Below are positions 1 through 8,670 of a stretch of 64,000 nucleotides of DNA, in pieces. Origin of the DNA: Sphingobium terrigena (GTDB taxonomy: Bacteria; Pseudomonadota; Alphaproteobacteria; Sphingomonadales; Sphingomonadaceae); the NCBI RefSeq assembly GCF_003591655.1, contig NZ_QVRA01000004.1, positions 62,001 through 126,000 on the forward strand, in the 5' to 3' direction. The notes under the pieces were generated by a model. That model saw only the letters and a list, made by a program, of their open reading frames with translations, had not been told where the DNA came from and did not search any database. The stretch's first letter is position 1. Each line of letters opens with the position of its first letter. A program made the position numbers and the translations under genes.

Positions 1-1
1 C

Positions 2-520
2 AATTACCGGCATGAAGGCGGCATCCAGCCACCGGCGGGTGAGGCGCATGTCGATTATAACGAGATTACCGGGCGACGCGCCGCCGAGCGCGCCTATGCT
101 GCCGCCTTTCCCGACGCGCCTGGCTATAAACGCTATGTCTGCGTCAGTTTCTGGCGCAGCTTTTCGCCCGGCCCGCAGGACTGGCCGCTGGCGGTGTGCG
201 ACGGTCGCACCGTGTCGGACGAGGAAGCGACGTCCAACACATTGTTCGTGGTCGACGAATTTCCGGTGGGCGACGCCCTGACCGCCCCGGTCGACGGCGA
301 GGATCAGATGATCGCCGCGTCCATCTTCCGCCATCGTGACCGCCACCGCTGGTGGTATTTCTCCGACATGGCGGCGGACGATGTGCTCCTGTTCAAATTT
401 CAGGACAGCGACCATGACGTCACCTGGCGCTGCCCGCATACCGCCTTCCACGACAGCAGCCTGCCCGGCACAAGGACGCGGGCCAGTATCGAGGTGCGGG
501 CAGTCGCCTTCTTTGAGTGA
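2..520 (+). CDS. CmcJ/NvfI-family oxidoreductase, 5' truncated by the window edge
   Basis: The reading frame is open from the first bases of the window to TGA at 518-520, so the N-terminus lies outside. The visible part ends in the pattern typical of the CmcJ/NvfI family: an HVDYN segment, then FSPGPQDWPLAVCDGRTV, then HRWWYFSDMAADDVLLFKF, then CPHTAFHDSSL and the C-terminal SIEVRAVAFF. Members of this family are oxygenase or desaturase-like enzymes of secondary or hydrocarbon metabolism, and no specific substrate can be assigned. The gene converges on the alcohol dehydrogenase, three bases apart, with no room for a terminator. The family call is fairly firm and the role is open. Confidence 0.75.
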   Translation, partial: NYRHEGGIQPPAGEAHVDYNEITGRRAAERAYAAAFPDAPGYKRYVCVSFWRSFSPGPQDWPLAVCDGRTVSDEEATSNTLFVVDEFPVGDALTAPVDGEDQMIAASIFRHRDRHRWWYFSDMAADDVLLFKFQDSDHDVTWRCPHTAFHDSSLPGTRTRASIEVRAVAFFE

Positions 521-523
521 CCC

Positions 524-1609
524 CTAATTCGAAGGCATTACCACCACCGGCTTGACCACCGCGCCGCTTTCCGACGCCGCAAAGGCGGCTTCCAGATCGG
601 CGAAATCATAGCGCTGGATCAGTTTTTCCAGCGGCAGGCGGCCTTCGCGATAGTAAGTGATCAGGCGCGGGATGAAGCTCTGCGGGTCAATGCCGCCTTC
701 CACCACACCAACGATCCGCCGCCCCATGCTCATGATCGACGATGGGTCGATCGTGAAGCCACCCGGCGGATAGGCACCGACCAACGCCAGCGTGCCGCGC
801 TGCGCCAGCCGGTCCGCCGCAAGACTGAGCAACGCAGGCACGCCGGTCGTATCGACGATATGGTCGAACAGCCCGTCGAGGCCGGCCAAATCATTCCCCG
901 TCTCCGTCGCGCCCAGTTCGCGTGCCAGGGCCAGCCGACTGGCATGGCGGTCGATCACCGCGATCCGCCCCGCACCCGCAATCACCGCCGCCATCAGCGC
1001 CGACAGGCCGACAGCGCCCGCGCCCAATATCGCGATCGACTGGCCGGGCTGCACCTTCAATGTTTCCAGCACGGTCCCCGCGCCGGTCTGCACCCCGCAG
1101 CCGAGCGGTGCCAATATGTCGAGCGGCAGGTCCGGGTCGATCCGCACAACATTGTCGCTATGGGCAAAGGCATAGGTGGCAAAGGCGGACTGGCCGAAGA
1201 TGTTGCCCCCGATCCGCTCATCCCCGCGCCAGATGCCGCCCTGCCCCGCCTGCGTCACACCCAGAAAATTGCGCGGCACAAATTCCACGCAATAGCCGGG
1301 CTGATGATCGTGACAGGCACCGCACGCACCGCAACTGTGGAAGCTGAGCAATACATGGTCGCCCGGCACGACCCCGGTAACGCCCGGTCCCACCGCATCG
1401 ACCACGCCTGCCCCTTCATGCCCCAATATGACCGGGAAGGGGATGGGCAGCGCGCCATCGCGCATCACCATGTCGGTGTGGCAAATCCCGCAGGCATGAA
1501 GCCGCACCCTGATCTGGTCAGGACCGGGCGCGTCCATCGCCAGCGTCTCGAAGCGGAAGGGGCTGCCAGCCCCCTCCACCACCGCCGCGTCGATCGCGAT
1601 GCTGTTCAC
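524..1609 (-). CDS. Zinc-dependent alcohol dehydrogenase (aryl-alcohol dehydrogenase-like, MDR superfamily)
   Basis: This 361-residue protein is a medium-chain NAD(P)-dependent alcohol dehydrogenase. Catalytic zinc ligands are Cys40 (ACGICHTD) and His64 (GHEGAGVV). Structural zinc is bound by Cys93, 96, 99 and 107 (SCGACGACHDHQPGYC). The Rossmann glycine motif is GAGAVG in the second half. The LAPLGCGVQTGAG stretch is typical of benzyl/aryl-alcohol and class III-like enzymes. The start is taken as GTG at 1609, two bases after the stop of the upstream TBDR; a longer frame would overlap that gene. The tight spacing implies co-transcription with the receptor, so the substrate is probably the imported compound or an alcohol derived from it. 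Substrate class is inference. Confidence 0.88.
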   Translation of the reverse strand: MNSIAIDAAVVEGAGSPFRFETLAMDAPGPDQIRVRLHACGICHTDMVMRDGALPIPFPVILGHEGAGVVDAVGPGVTGVVPGDHVLLSFHSCGACGACHDHQPGYCVEFVPRNFLGVTQAGQGGIWRGDERIGGNIFGQSAFATYAFAHSDNVVRIDPDLPLDILAPLGCGVQTGAGTVLETLKVQPGQSIAILGAGAVGLSALMAAVIAGAGRIAVIDRHASRLALARELGATETGNDLAGLDGLFDHIVDTTGVPALLSLAADRLAQRGTLALVGAYPPGGFTIDPSSIMSMGRRIVGVVEGGIDPQSFIPRLITYYREGRLPLEKLIQRYDFADLEAAFAASESGAVVKPVVVMPSN

Positions 1610-1611
1610 GA

Positions 1612-4191
1612 TCAGAAGTCGAAGCCGAAGCGGACATACCATTCGCGCGGCCGGTTATAGGTGCCAAAGATCGCACCCGCTGCGATATTCGACCCGCCCG
1701 ACGTCAGGAAGCGCTTGTCGGTCAGGTTGGTGCCGCCCGCCGTCAGCGACCAGTGGCCGTCCGGCTCGCGATAGCTGATCGAGGCGTTGATGATGTCGGT
1801 CGATACCCGCTTGAGCAGGAATGTACGCTGCGTGTCGTTCCATGCGCTCGACGTGTAGGTCCAGTCGGCCAGCAACACGACCGACCCGCCATTGCCCAGC
1901 TTCGCCTCATAACGCGGGCTGAGATTGACCTTCCATTTGGGTGTCTTGGGCAGGGTTTCGCCCACCAGTGTTCCCGCCTGGAACGGATTGGCCCCGCCTA
2001 CCGCCGCTGCGCCCGGCGATACCGACGTATATTGCGCATCGATATAGCCGACTGCCCCGTTGATCGTCAGGCCATCGACCGGCGCCGCGACCATTTCCAG
2101 CTCGAAACCGCGGATGCGTGCGTCACCCGCATTGGCGATGGTGGGCGATGTGCCGACCTGGATATTGAGCTGAATGTCACGATATTTGGTCGAGAACACC
2201 GCCGCGTTGAGTTGCAGGTGGCGATCGAGCAGGGTCGATTTGATCCCCGCCTCCCAGGTCGTCGCCTTTTCCTCGTTAAAGTCCGGCGCGACATTGCCCT
2301 GCGGGTTGGTGAGGCGGGTGGTCCAGCCGCCAGTCTTGTAGCCCTTCGACCAGCTGCCATAGAGCATGACATCTTCGGAAGGATGGATTTGCACGCCGAC
2401 CTTGGGCGAGAAGTCGTTGAACTTCTTGCGATTGACGCCAGGCGTATAGACCCGCACGGGATTGGTCGGGTCGGGATAGCTCAGCGCCGGCTGGCAGGGC
2501 ACCGGTGCCAGCGGGAACGCGCCACCGGGGAAGATATTGCCATTGGCGTCGGCGCAGCCGAACAGCTTGTAGTTAAAGCCGTTCAGCTCCTGTTGCCCGC
2601 CCTCGAACTGCTTGCGTTCATTGGTGTAGCGGCCGCCGATGGTGATGCCGATCAGGTCGATCGGGCGATAATCGATCTGGCCGAAAAAGGCGTAATTTTT
2701 GGTCGCCAGCTCATTCGGGCCATCAACCTGCACCAGACCTTCGCCAAAGGTGACAAAGTCGTGCAGGTCGCCCGCTTCCTTGAAATAATAGGCGCCCAGT
2801 ACATAGCGCAGCTTTTCGTCAAACGCATTGCCGAGCAGCTGGAATTCCTGGCTAAACTGCCACTGGTTCATGGTGAAGCTGAGTTGCAGGAAGTTGAGCG
2901 GCGATCCGTCTGCGTCCAGCCCGGCATTCCAGTGCAGCTCACGATAGGCCGTGATGGATTTCAGCGCGACATTGTCGGCCAGGTCGAAGTCGACAATGCC
3001 GCTCAGCCCCCAGCTTTCCAGATTGGAATAGCTGTTGCCGCTGGCATAGCTGCGATCCTTGTTGGCGATCAGATAGCGCCCGTCCCAGGGCAGGCGATCA
3101 TTGGCCGGGTTGCCATCGACATTCGCGCTGGCGACGCTGGCCAGCTGGAATTGCGGATTGAACTGCGTTCCCGCTACGCCGCACAGCGCCTGCGCATTGC
3201 GGGCCGCAATTTCCGCGCCGGTGCTGCCAATGCAGAAATTATAGAGACCGGCAAACAGGAAGCCGGTGGTGCCGGTCGGGTCGAAAGCCGTGCCGGGCAG
3301 GTTCGTGGTCCCCGCGAAATTGCCAGGGACGAATTCCGCCGTGCCGATCAGCTTGTTGGCCGACGTACCCTTGTCCTTGCTATAATCGCCCGAGAAGGTC
3401 GCGCGCACCGCACCGCCATTGTCCCAGCGCAGCTTTCCGCGCAGGTTCCAATTGTCATTCTCGCCTTCCTTGCCCGCGCTGTCATAACCAGCGGCGGAGA
3501 AAGCGGTGAAGGACGGCGCATTATTGGCGCGCTGGTCGGGATAGGGCAGGCGCTTCAGGAAGCCGTCGCGCGACTTGATGCCGAAGGTGAAGGCGGAGCT
3601 GAGGCCATCGGTGATCGGCACGGTCACGGAACCCCGCGCCTGGAACAGCTTGTAGCTGCCCAGCGTCACATCCCCCTTGGCCGTAAACTCCTTGCCCGGA
3701 TCGGCGGTGACGATGGAGATCGCGCCGCCAATCGTGTTGCGGCCGAACAATGTCCCTTGCGGCCCTTTCAGGATTTCGACCCGCGCGACATCAAGCAGAT
3801 CCTGGTTCGCGCCGACCGTGCGGGCGAGATAGACGCCGTCCAGATAAATGCCGACGCCCGGATCGATGTTGAAGGCAAAATCATCCGATCCGATGCCGCG
3901 AATATAGGCGGCCAGCACGGCGGTGGAACCGGAAAAGGGCGTACCTGCGTCCAGATTGACGTTGGGCGCGATGGCGGAGAGTTGCGACACGCTACCGACG
4001 GCGCGCTCCTGCAAGGATTCAGAGGTGAAGGCCGAAATCGCGATCGGGACGTCCTGCACATTTTCCGCGCGCTTCTGCGCGGTCACGACGATCTCTGCGA
4101 TACCACCGCTCTGTTCGGCATCCTGTGCCAGTGCCGGTGCGGCGACCAGCGTGCTTGATGCCAACAGCATCGAAACTAAGGACTTGCCCAT
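1612..4191 (-). CDS. TonB-dependent outer-membrane receptor
   Basis: This is an outer-membrane TonB-dependent transporter of about 859 residues. It has a signal peptide ending in PALAQ, a TonB box-like EIVVTAQKR, a plug domain (RGIGSDDF, VARVEILKGPQGTLFGRNTIGGAI) and a beta-barrel ending in aromatic F (VRFGFDF). The start is set at the second ATG (4191): the GGGGAG Shine-Dalgarno at 4198-4203 directly abuts the first ATG at 4197 but stands six bases from the second. It lies downstream of the AraC gene and two bases ahead of the alcohol dehydrogenase, so it probably imports a substrate for this catabolic cluster. No ferric-siderophore hallmarks were noticed. The ligand is unknown. Confidence 0.93.
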   Translation of the reverse strand: MGKSLVSMLLASSTLVAAPALAQDAEQSGGIAEIVVTAQKRAENVQDVPIAISAFTSESLQERAVGSVSQLSAIAPNVNLDAGTPFSGSTAVLAAYIRGIGSDDFAFNIDPGVGIYLDGVYLARTVGANQDLLDVARVEILKGPQGTLFGRNTIGGAISIVTADPGKEFTAKGDVTLGSYKLFQARGSVTVPITDGLSSAFTFGIKSRDGFLKRLPYPDQRANNAPSFTAFSAAGYDSAGKEGENDNWNLRGKLRWDNGGAVRATFSGDYSKDKGTSANKLIGTAEFVPGNFAGTTNLPGTAFDPTGTTGFLFAGLYNFCIGSTGAEIAARNAQALCGVAGTQFNPQFQLASVASANVDGNPANDRLPWDGRYLIANKDRSYASGNSYSNLESWGLSGIVDFDLADNVALKSITAYRELHWNAGLDADGSPLNFLQLSFTMNQWQFSQEFQLLGNAFDEKLRYVLGAYYFKEAGDLHDFVTFGEGLVQVDGPNELATKNYAFFGQIDYRPIDLIGITIGGRYTNERKQFEGGQQELNGFNYKLFGCADANGNIFPGGAFPLAPVPCQPALSYPDPTNPVRVYTPGVNRKKFNDFSPKVGVQIHPSEDVMLYGSWSKGYKTGGWTTRLTNPQGNVAPDFNEEKATTWEAGIKSTLLDRHLQLNAAVFSTKYRDIQLNIQVGTSPTIANAGDARIRGFELEMVAAPVDGLTINGAVGYIDAQYTSVSPGAAAVGGANPFQAGTLVGETLPKTPKWKVNLSPRYEAKLGNGGSVVLLADWTYTSSAWNDTQRTFLLKRVSTDIINASISYREPDGHWSLTAGGTNLTDKRFLTSGGSNIAAGAIFGTYNRPREWYVRFGFDF

Positions 4192-4286
4192 CTTCATCTC
4201 CCCAAAATGCCTCGCCTATGTCGGCGGCTTGACGGCGCTTATAGGAGTAAGGGCGTTAACGGTCTTGGATGCAGGCGAACCAGAGA

Positions 4287-5225
4287 TCAGGACGGATGCG
4301 AACTCGCCGCCCCGTTACGCCACTGGCTGGGCGCAACGCCAAAGTGCCGGCGAAAGCAGCGGGTGAAGAATGCGGAATCGTTGAAACCGACCTCGAACGC
4401 GACATCGGTAATCGTGCGCCCATCGTCGCGCGACAGCAACGTCGCCGCCCGCTCCAGCCGCCGCGCGGTGATGAAGGCGGTGGGTGTCAGCCCGACATGA
4501 CGGACGAAATTTTTTTGCACGGCACGGGGCGACAGGTCGAGCGCCTGGCCGATCAGCGCCGTGCCAAGGTCGGGATTGCCCAGATGCTCCAGCGCATAGT
4601 CGACCGGGGAACGGGGCAGCTGGATCGCGGGGCGATCCATCGTACTGCGACGGCACAGCATCCGCGCCGCGTCGGCCAACAGGACGCCGGCATCGTCATC
4701 CAGATCGGCAAACTGGTCCCGCTGTGACCATAGGCCATGCAGCACATGGGCCAGGAACAGGACATTGGGATTGGTCGATGGCATCAGGCAGCCATGCCAG
4801 TCGCGCCCGGCAATATCATCGCCCATCATCGCAACCGGCACCTGAAGGATCAGGCAGTCGTTATACTGCGAAATGTCGATGGCATAGGGATGGCGATCAT
4901 CTGCGATCACGATGTCGCCGATCCGCGCGGTGCTGCTGCGGTCGCCATGCAGCATGGTCATCGACCCGCGATGGAGCAGGTGGAGCAGCAAATGTCGTTC
5001 CTCGCCATCGGTCGCGACCCGGCTGACTTGCGCCCGTTCGCTGCGCGCCCGCGCCAGCCCGACCCCACCCAGCGACCAGCGCGCCAGTTCGGCCTTGATG
5101 CCTTCGGGCGCATGGGCGGTCATGCCGGGGAAGGCTTCGGCGACGACCTCGCGCCAGAAACGCTGGCGTCGTGGTGGCGGCACCAGCCGGGTGGAAAAGC
5201 GCTCGACCGCGCTCAGCGGACCCAC
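4287..5225 (-). CDS. AraC-family transcriptional regulator
   Basis: The 312-residue protein has an AraC-binding-like N-terminal sensor (RHLLLHLLHRGSMTM, GDIVIADDRHPY) and a C-terminal double helix-turn-helix. The second helix-turn-helix carries the signature ITDVAFEVGFNDSAFFTRCF followed by FGVAPSQWR. The start is GTG at 5225; upstream in the same frame a TAG occurs within about 20 codons and no ATG precedes it. It lies in the same direction as the TBDR-alcohol dehydrogenase pair, 95 bases upstream, and next to the aldehyde dehydrogenase-DoxX pair, so it is the natural regulator of this catabolic island. Family members usually activate in response to a small-molecule inducer, which is not known here. 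Confidence 0.92.
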   Translation of the reverse strand: MGPLSAVERFSTRLVPPPRRQRFWREVVAEAFPGMTAHAPEGIKAELARWSLGGVGLARARSERAQVSRVATDGEERHLLLHLLHRGSMTMLHGDRSSTARIGDIVIADDRHPYAIDISQYNDCLILQVPVAMMGDDIAGRDWHGCLMPSTNPNVLFLAHVLHGLWSQRDQFADLDDDAGVLLADAARMLCRRSTMDRPAIQLPRSPVDYALEHLGNPDLGTALIGQALDLSPRAVQKNFVRHVGLTPTAFITARRLERAATLLSRDDGRTITDVAFEVGFNDSAFFTRCFRRHFGVAPSQWRNGAASSHPS

Positions 5226-5237
5226 TCCGCACGATCG

Positions 5238-5251
5238 ACACTATAATGAAC
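5238..5251. promoter_or_regulatory. Operator-like 14-mer upstream of the AraC gene
   Basis: The sequence ACACTATAATGAAC starts 12 bases upstream of the GTG start of the AraC gene. It matches 13 of 14 bases of ACACTATAACGAAC at 7301-7314, in the aldehyde dehydrogenase/MFS intergenic region. Read on the minus strand it contains TATAGT, a possible -10 element. The repeat suggests a shared operator for one regulator of this island. That is inference from two or three sites only. Confidence 0.4.
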
Positions 5252-5373
5252 CATGCCCGACATCCCTCTCTCTGCCCGCCGCGACGCTATTGCTGGTCGT
5301 CAACGAGTCATCCCACAGGAAGAGAAAGTATCCCAGGCATACGAAACTGGCAATATGGCCGATATATCACAGC

Positions 5374-5784
5374 CTACCAGCGCAGCAGCCCGACCAATTC
5401 CCTGCGCCAGGGCCAGAGGAGTATGGCGTTGAGCAGCAGCGTGACGATGCCAAACGCATATTCGACCACGCCCGGATCCAGCACGAAATTCCAGTAACCG
5501 ATCACGACATTGAGCGGCACGCTGGCCAGCGCGGCGGGCAGCACCCCCCGGTTCGCCAGCACCAGCAGCGCCACCACCACTTCCATCACTTTGATCCAGG
5601 CGAACAATCCGCTGTGGATCAACGCCAGGGTGAATTCCTGCGCCAGCGGCGTGTTGCCCAGCGGCTGGAGATCGAAGGGGGTGAAATATTCCACCCCCGA
5701 AAACAGGAACCAGCCGCCATAAATGATCCGCGCGGCGGTGAAGGCAGCGCCCCGCCCCTGCCCGCGTGCGTCCAGCGCGATCAT
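5374..5784 (-). CDS. DoxX-like small integral membrane protein
   Basis: The 136-residue protein has four predicted hydrophobic segments (around AARIIYGGWFLFSGVEYF, VMEVVVALLVLANRG, LASVPLNVVIGYWNFVL and AFGIVTLLLNAILLWPW). This size and topology resemble the DoxX/DoxD-like family. It starts two bases after the stop of the aldehyde dehydrogenase and must be co-transcribed with it. Its function is not known. In sphingomonad catabolic clusters such proteins often sit beside oxidoreductases, but no activity can be read from the sequence. Confidence 0.7.
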   Translation of the reverse strand: MIALDARGQGRGAAFTAARIIYGGWFLFSGVEYFTPFDLQPLGNTPLAQEFTLALIHSGLFAWIKVMEVVVALLVLANRGVLPAALASVPLNVVIGYWNFVLDPGVVEYAFGIVTLLLNAILLWPWRRELVGLLRW

Positions 5785-5786
5785 GG

Positions 5787-7256
5787 TCAGAAGCCGGCAG
5801 GCGTCGCGTCGAGCAGGATGGTCTTGCTTTCCAGATAGGGATGCAGTCCTTCCACCCCGCCTTCGCGACCAATGCCCGATTGCTTGAAGCCGCCAAAGGG
5901 CAGGCCGAATTCCAGCTTCATGCCATTCTGCCCGAATCCGCCCGCGCGGATGCGGCGACCGATGCGATAGGCGGCGTTTGCATCATTTGTCAGCACCGAT
6001 CCGTTGAGGCCAAAGGCGCTGTCATTGGCGATGCGGATCGCGTCCTCCTCATCGTCCGCCGGGATCAGGCACAGCACAGGTCCGAAAATCTCCTCCTGGG
6101 CAATGCGGCTCTTGTTATCGACATTGGCGAACAGGGTCGGCTCGATGAAATAGCCCTTGTTCATATGGGCGGGGCGATTGCCCCCCGTGACCAGATCAGC
6201 TGTAGTCCGCCCCAGCGCCACATACTCCTCCACCCGCTCCAACTGCCGCTTCATCGCCACCGGGCCAAGCTGGGTATCGGGCGCGTCGCTATGACCGATG
6301 CGGATGCCCTGCATCACTTTGGCAATGGCGTCGGCCAGTTCGTCATGGCGGTGACGCGGCACGATGGCGCGGCTCAGCATCGCGCACACCTGCCCGCTCA
6401 TGATGGTGATGGTATTGCCCAGGATCGCGGCGGCAACTTCGATGGGAAAATCGTCCCGTACGATCGCCGCCGACTTGCCGCCCAGTTCCAGCGTGCAGCG
6501 CGCAACTCGCCCGGCGCACACTTCGCCGATGCGCTTGCCCGCCAGCGTTGATCCGGTGAAGGTCACCTTGTCGATACCGGGGTTGCGGACCAGATGGTCG
6601 GACGCATCGCGCCCCGCAGCGACCAGATTGACGACGCCCGCTGGGACGCCTGCCGCCTCCGCCGCTTCGGCCATGATATAGGCCTCCAGCGGGGTTTCGG
6701 GCGATGGCTTCATGATGACGGTGCAGCCTGCCACCATCGCATAGGCGACCTTGGCCGACATGATACCATAGGGCGCGTTCCACGGTGCGATCGCCGCGAC
6801 GACGCCAGCGGGTTCCTGCGCCACGATGGCGGTATGGACCTGGCTCGACGGGCGCTTTTCGACAAAGGGAAAGCTATCGGCATAGCCAGCTATCGCCATC
6901 ATCGTCATGGTCGCGCCGCCGGTCATGATCGGCGCAAAGCTGGCGAGACCGCCGACCTGCGCGGTCCAGGCGGCGGCCAGTTCAGGCGCGCGCTTGCCCA
7001 GTTCCTCCCCCATCCGCCGCACGATCGCCCCACGATCGGGGGGTGCCATGGTGGACCATGGCCCGTCATCGAACGCCTTGCGCGCGGCAGCGACGGCGCG
7101 ATCCATATCCGCTTCCGTGCCATCGACAACGCGCGCGATGACCTCCTCGCTATTGGGGGAGACGATCTCGATCACGCCATGGCCCGTCGATTCGACCCAC
7201 GCGCCGCCAATGAACAGCTTGTCGGGATGGGCGATATGGATGTTGTCGGGAACCAT
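5787..7256 (-). CDS. NAD(P)-dependent aldehyde dehydrogenase
   Basis: This is a full-length 489-residue aldehyde dehydrogenase of the ALDH superfamily. Visible features are the active-site neighbourhood VTFTGSTLAGKRIGEV, the catalytic glutamate in LELGGKSA, the catalytic cysteine in SGQVCAMLSR, and the cofactor segment EEIFGPVLCLIP. The ATG at 7256 has an AGAGGA Shine-Dalgarno. The gene is divergent from the MFS transporter and followed by the DoxX-like gene. Together with the zinc alcohol dehydrogenase it could oxidise an alcohol through an aldehyde to an acid. The exact substrate is not determinable from sequence. Confidence 0.93.
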   Translation of the reverse strand: MVPDNIHIAHPDKLFIGGAWVESTGHGVIEIVSPNSEEVIARVVDGTEADMDRAVAAARKAFDDGPWSTMAPPDRGAIVRRMGEELGKRAPELAAAWTAQVGGLASFAPIMTGGATMTMMAIAGYADSFPFVEKRPSSQVHTAIVAQEPAGVVAAIAPWNAPYGIMSAKVAYAMVAGCTVIMKPSPETPLEAYIMAEAAEAAGVPAGVVNLVAAGRDASDHLVRNPGIDKVTFTGSTLAGKRIGEVCAGRVARCTLELGGKSAAIVRDDFPIEVAAAILGNTITIMSGQVCAMLSRAIVPRHRHDELADAIAKVMQGIRIGHSDAPDTQLGPVAMKRQLERVEEYVALGRTTADLVTGGNRPAHMNKGYFIEPTLFANVDNKSRIAQEEIFGPVLCLIPADDEEDAIRIANDSAFGLNGSVLTNDANAAYRIGRRIRAGGFGQNGMKLEFGLPFGGFKQSGIGREGGVEGLHPYLESKTILLDATPAGF

Positions 7257-7302
7257 GGTCTATCCTCTTCCTGATCGGCGCTGCACGCCTTGTCATTGAC
7301 AC

Positions 7303-7330
7303 ACTATAACGAACGTTATGGTTATCACAA
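7303..7330 (-). promoter_or_regulatory. Putative promoter with embedded inverted-repeat operator for the aldehyde dehydrogenase
   Basis: On the minus strand a -35-like TTGTGA (7330-7325) and a -10-like TATAGT (7308-7303) are separated by 16 bases. An inverted repeat, ATAACG-AA-CGTTAT (7306-7319), fills most of the spacer and overlaps the -10. This is the geometry of a repressor site. A related sequence, TAACGAATGATAT, is found on the minus strand near 7384-7396, downstream of the divergent MFS promoter. The promoter assignment is by consensus only. Confidence 0.5.
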
Positions 7331-7355
7331 GCCGTTGCATCGGCTTTTTTAGCGC

Positions 7356-7386
7356 TTGACAGTCCGGGTCCGGCCAACCCTATTAT
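7356..7386 (+). promoter_or_regulatory. Putative sigma70-type promoter for the MFS transporter
   Basis: A perfect -35 hexamer TTGACA (7356-7361) is followed after 18-19 bases by CTATTA/TATTAT (7380-7386). Transcription from here would start near 7393, inside the TTCGTTACGATAA operator-like sequence. This makes an ATG at 7405 unlikely as the transporter start, because it would have almost no leader. Confidence 0.45.
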
Positions 7387-7423
7387 ATCATTCGTTACGA
7401 TAAAATGAGAGGAATACCGATCC

Positions 7424-7453
7424 ATGACCCGCCCGCTGGAGCAGGCTGCGTGA
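7424..7453 (+). CDS. Nine-codon leader ORF coupled to the MFS transporter
   Basis: The best Shine-Dalgarno in this leader, AGAGGAA (7408-7414), is nine bases before an ATG that opens a nine-codon frame (MTRPLEQAA). Its TGA at 7451-7453 overlaps the GTG start of the transporter (GTGA at 7450). The arrangement looks like translational coupling. It could also be chance in so short a frame, so confidence is low. Confidence 0.3.
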   Translation: MTRPLEQAA

Positions 7454-8670
7454 CCAGCGAAGCCACGGGTTTTACGCCGCGCTTGATCCTGTCGCTGTTC
7501 CTGTGCGGCATCATCCTGTTCATCGATGGCTATGATCTGGCGGCGCTGCCGCTGGCGCTCCCTCACATCGCGACGGCGCTCGACATTCCGCCCGCCCGCT
7601 TTGGTTTTGCCTTGTCGGCGGTGTTGTTGGGGCTGGGCGTCGGCGCGGTCCTGCTGGCACCGCTGGGTGACCGCTTCGGTCGCCGCCGGACGATCATCCT
7701 CTCTGTCATCTGCATCGGCCTGCTGACCATGGCGACCGCAACCGGAACGAGCATAAGCGGCTTCATCGTCTGGCGCTTGCTGACCGGTCTGGCGCTGGGA
7801 GCATGTCTGCCCAATGTCACCGCACTGGCCGCCATCTGGGCACCACCGGGGCGACGCGCAAGCACGTTGACGATCGTATCGCTCGGCATTTCTTTTGGCG
7901 CGATCGCCGCGGGTTTGATCGCGCCGCCACTGGTTGCGCTGGGCGGGTGGCGCGCTTTGTTCCTGCTGCCGGGTGCCGCGACATTAGTGCTGGCTGTGGC
8001 CCTTTTCCTGCTATTTCCGGCCGAACAGAAAATGGCGCCATCGGTTGATGACCGGGCCGTCCGCCCGCTTGCCCGTATATTGCGCAAACCGTTGCGGTTC
8101 CCGACCGCCATTTTTGCATTGCTCTATGGTATCAATGCCTTCGGCCTCTATCTTATCACCAGTTGGACACCGACCCTGTTGCCGCAGGCGGGCTTTACAC
8201 TGGATCAGGCCGCGCGCTCGATCACCATCATCCAGTCGGGCGGCTTGGTCGTTGCTCTCGCGCTCGCCTGGCTGATCGATCGCAACCATGCCGTGCTGGC
8301 GCTGGCGGGTGCCTATGTCACGATCATCGTCGCCTTCACCCTGCTGGCGATCCTGCCCGCCGACCCTTTGTCGTGGAACATGCTGCTGCTGGTCGCAGGC
8401 GGCGGCATTGTCGGGGTGCATCTGTGCATCATGGCAGTCGTCACCGGTGTCTTTCCGCCCGATTGCCTGGCGACCGCTATCGGCTTCGGCGTCGCGGTAG
8501 CCCGGATCGGCGCGATCGGCGGTCCACTGGCCGGTGGCTGGCTGATCGGCCACGGTGCAGGGCCGAGCCAATTTTTCCTGTTCGCCATCCTGCCCATGGC
8601 GCTTTGCCTGCTCATCACATTGGCCCTGCCCGCCGCGCGCCGCGCCGGCCAGCCTGACGGGACCGCTTAA
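7450..8670 (+). CDS. MFS transporter, aromatic acid:H+ symporter-like (AAHS)
   Basis: This inner-membrane major facilitator protein has about 406 residues and twelve hydrophobic segments. The FIDGYDLAALPLALP stretch in the first helix (DGxD) and LGDRFGRRRTI in the first loop are typical of AAHS aromatic-acid transporters. The GTG at 7450 is chosen because GGAGCAGG precedes it at suitable distance and the upstream promoter lies too close for the ATG at 7405. It is divergent from the aldehyde dehydrogenase and converges on the porin with a four-base overlap. It probably carries an aromatic or other small organic acid of this catabolic island across the inner membrane. Confidence 0.85.
   Translation: MTSEATGFTPRLILSLFLCGIILFIDGYDLAALPLALPHIATALDIPPARFGFALSAVLLGLGVGAVLLAPLGDRFGRRRTIILSVICIGLLTMATATGTSISGFIVWRLLTGLALGACLPNVTALAAIWAPPGRRASTLTIVSLGISFGAIAAGLIAPPLVALGGWRALFLLPGAATLVLAVALFLLFPAEQKMAPSVDDRAVRPLARILRKPLRFPTAIFALLYGINAFGLYLITSWTPTLLPQAGFTLDQAARSITIIQSGGLVVALALAWLIDRNHAVLALAGAYVTIIVAFTLLAILPADPLSWNMLLLVAGGGIVGVHLCIMAVVTGVFPPDCLATAIGFGVAVARIGAIGGPLAGGWLIGHGAGPSQFFLFAILPMALCLLITLALPAARRAGQPDGTA

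Noticed and set aside
1753..4158. Long open frame (801 codons) opposite the first TBDR
   Set aside because: It is entirely antisense to a clear receptor gene, has no recognisable domain, and such frames are common in GC-rich DNA.
7405..7449. ATG at 7405 as the start of the MFS transporter
   Set aside because: It lies about 12 bases after the expected transcription start and has no ribosome binding site; GTG at 7450 is better supported.
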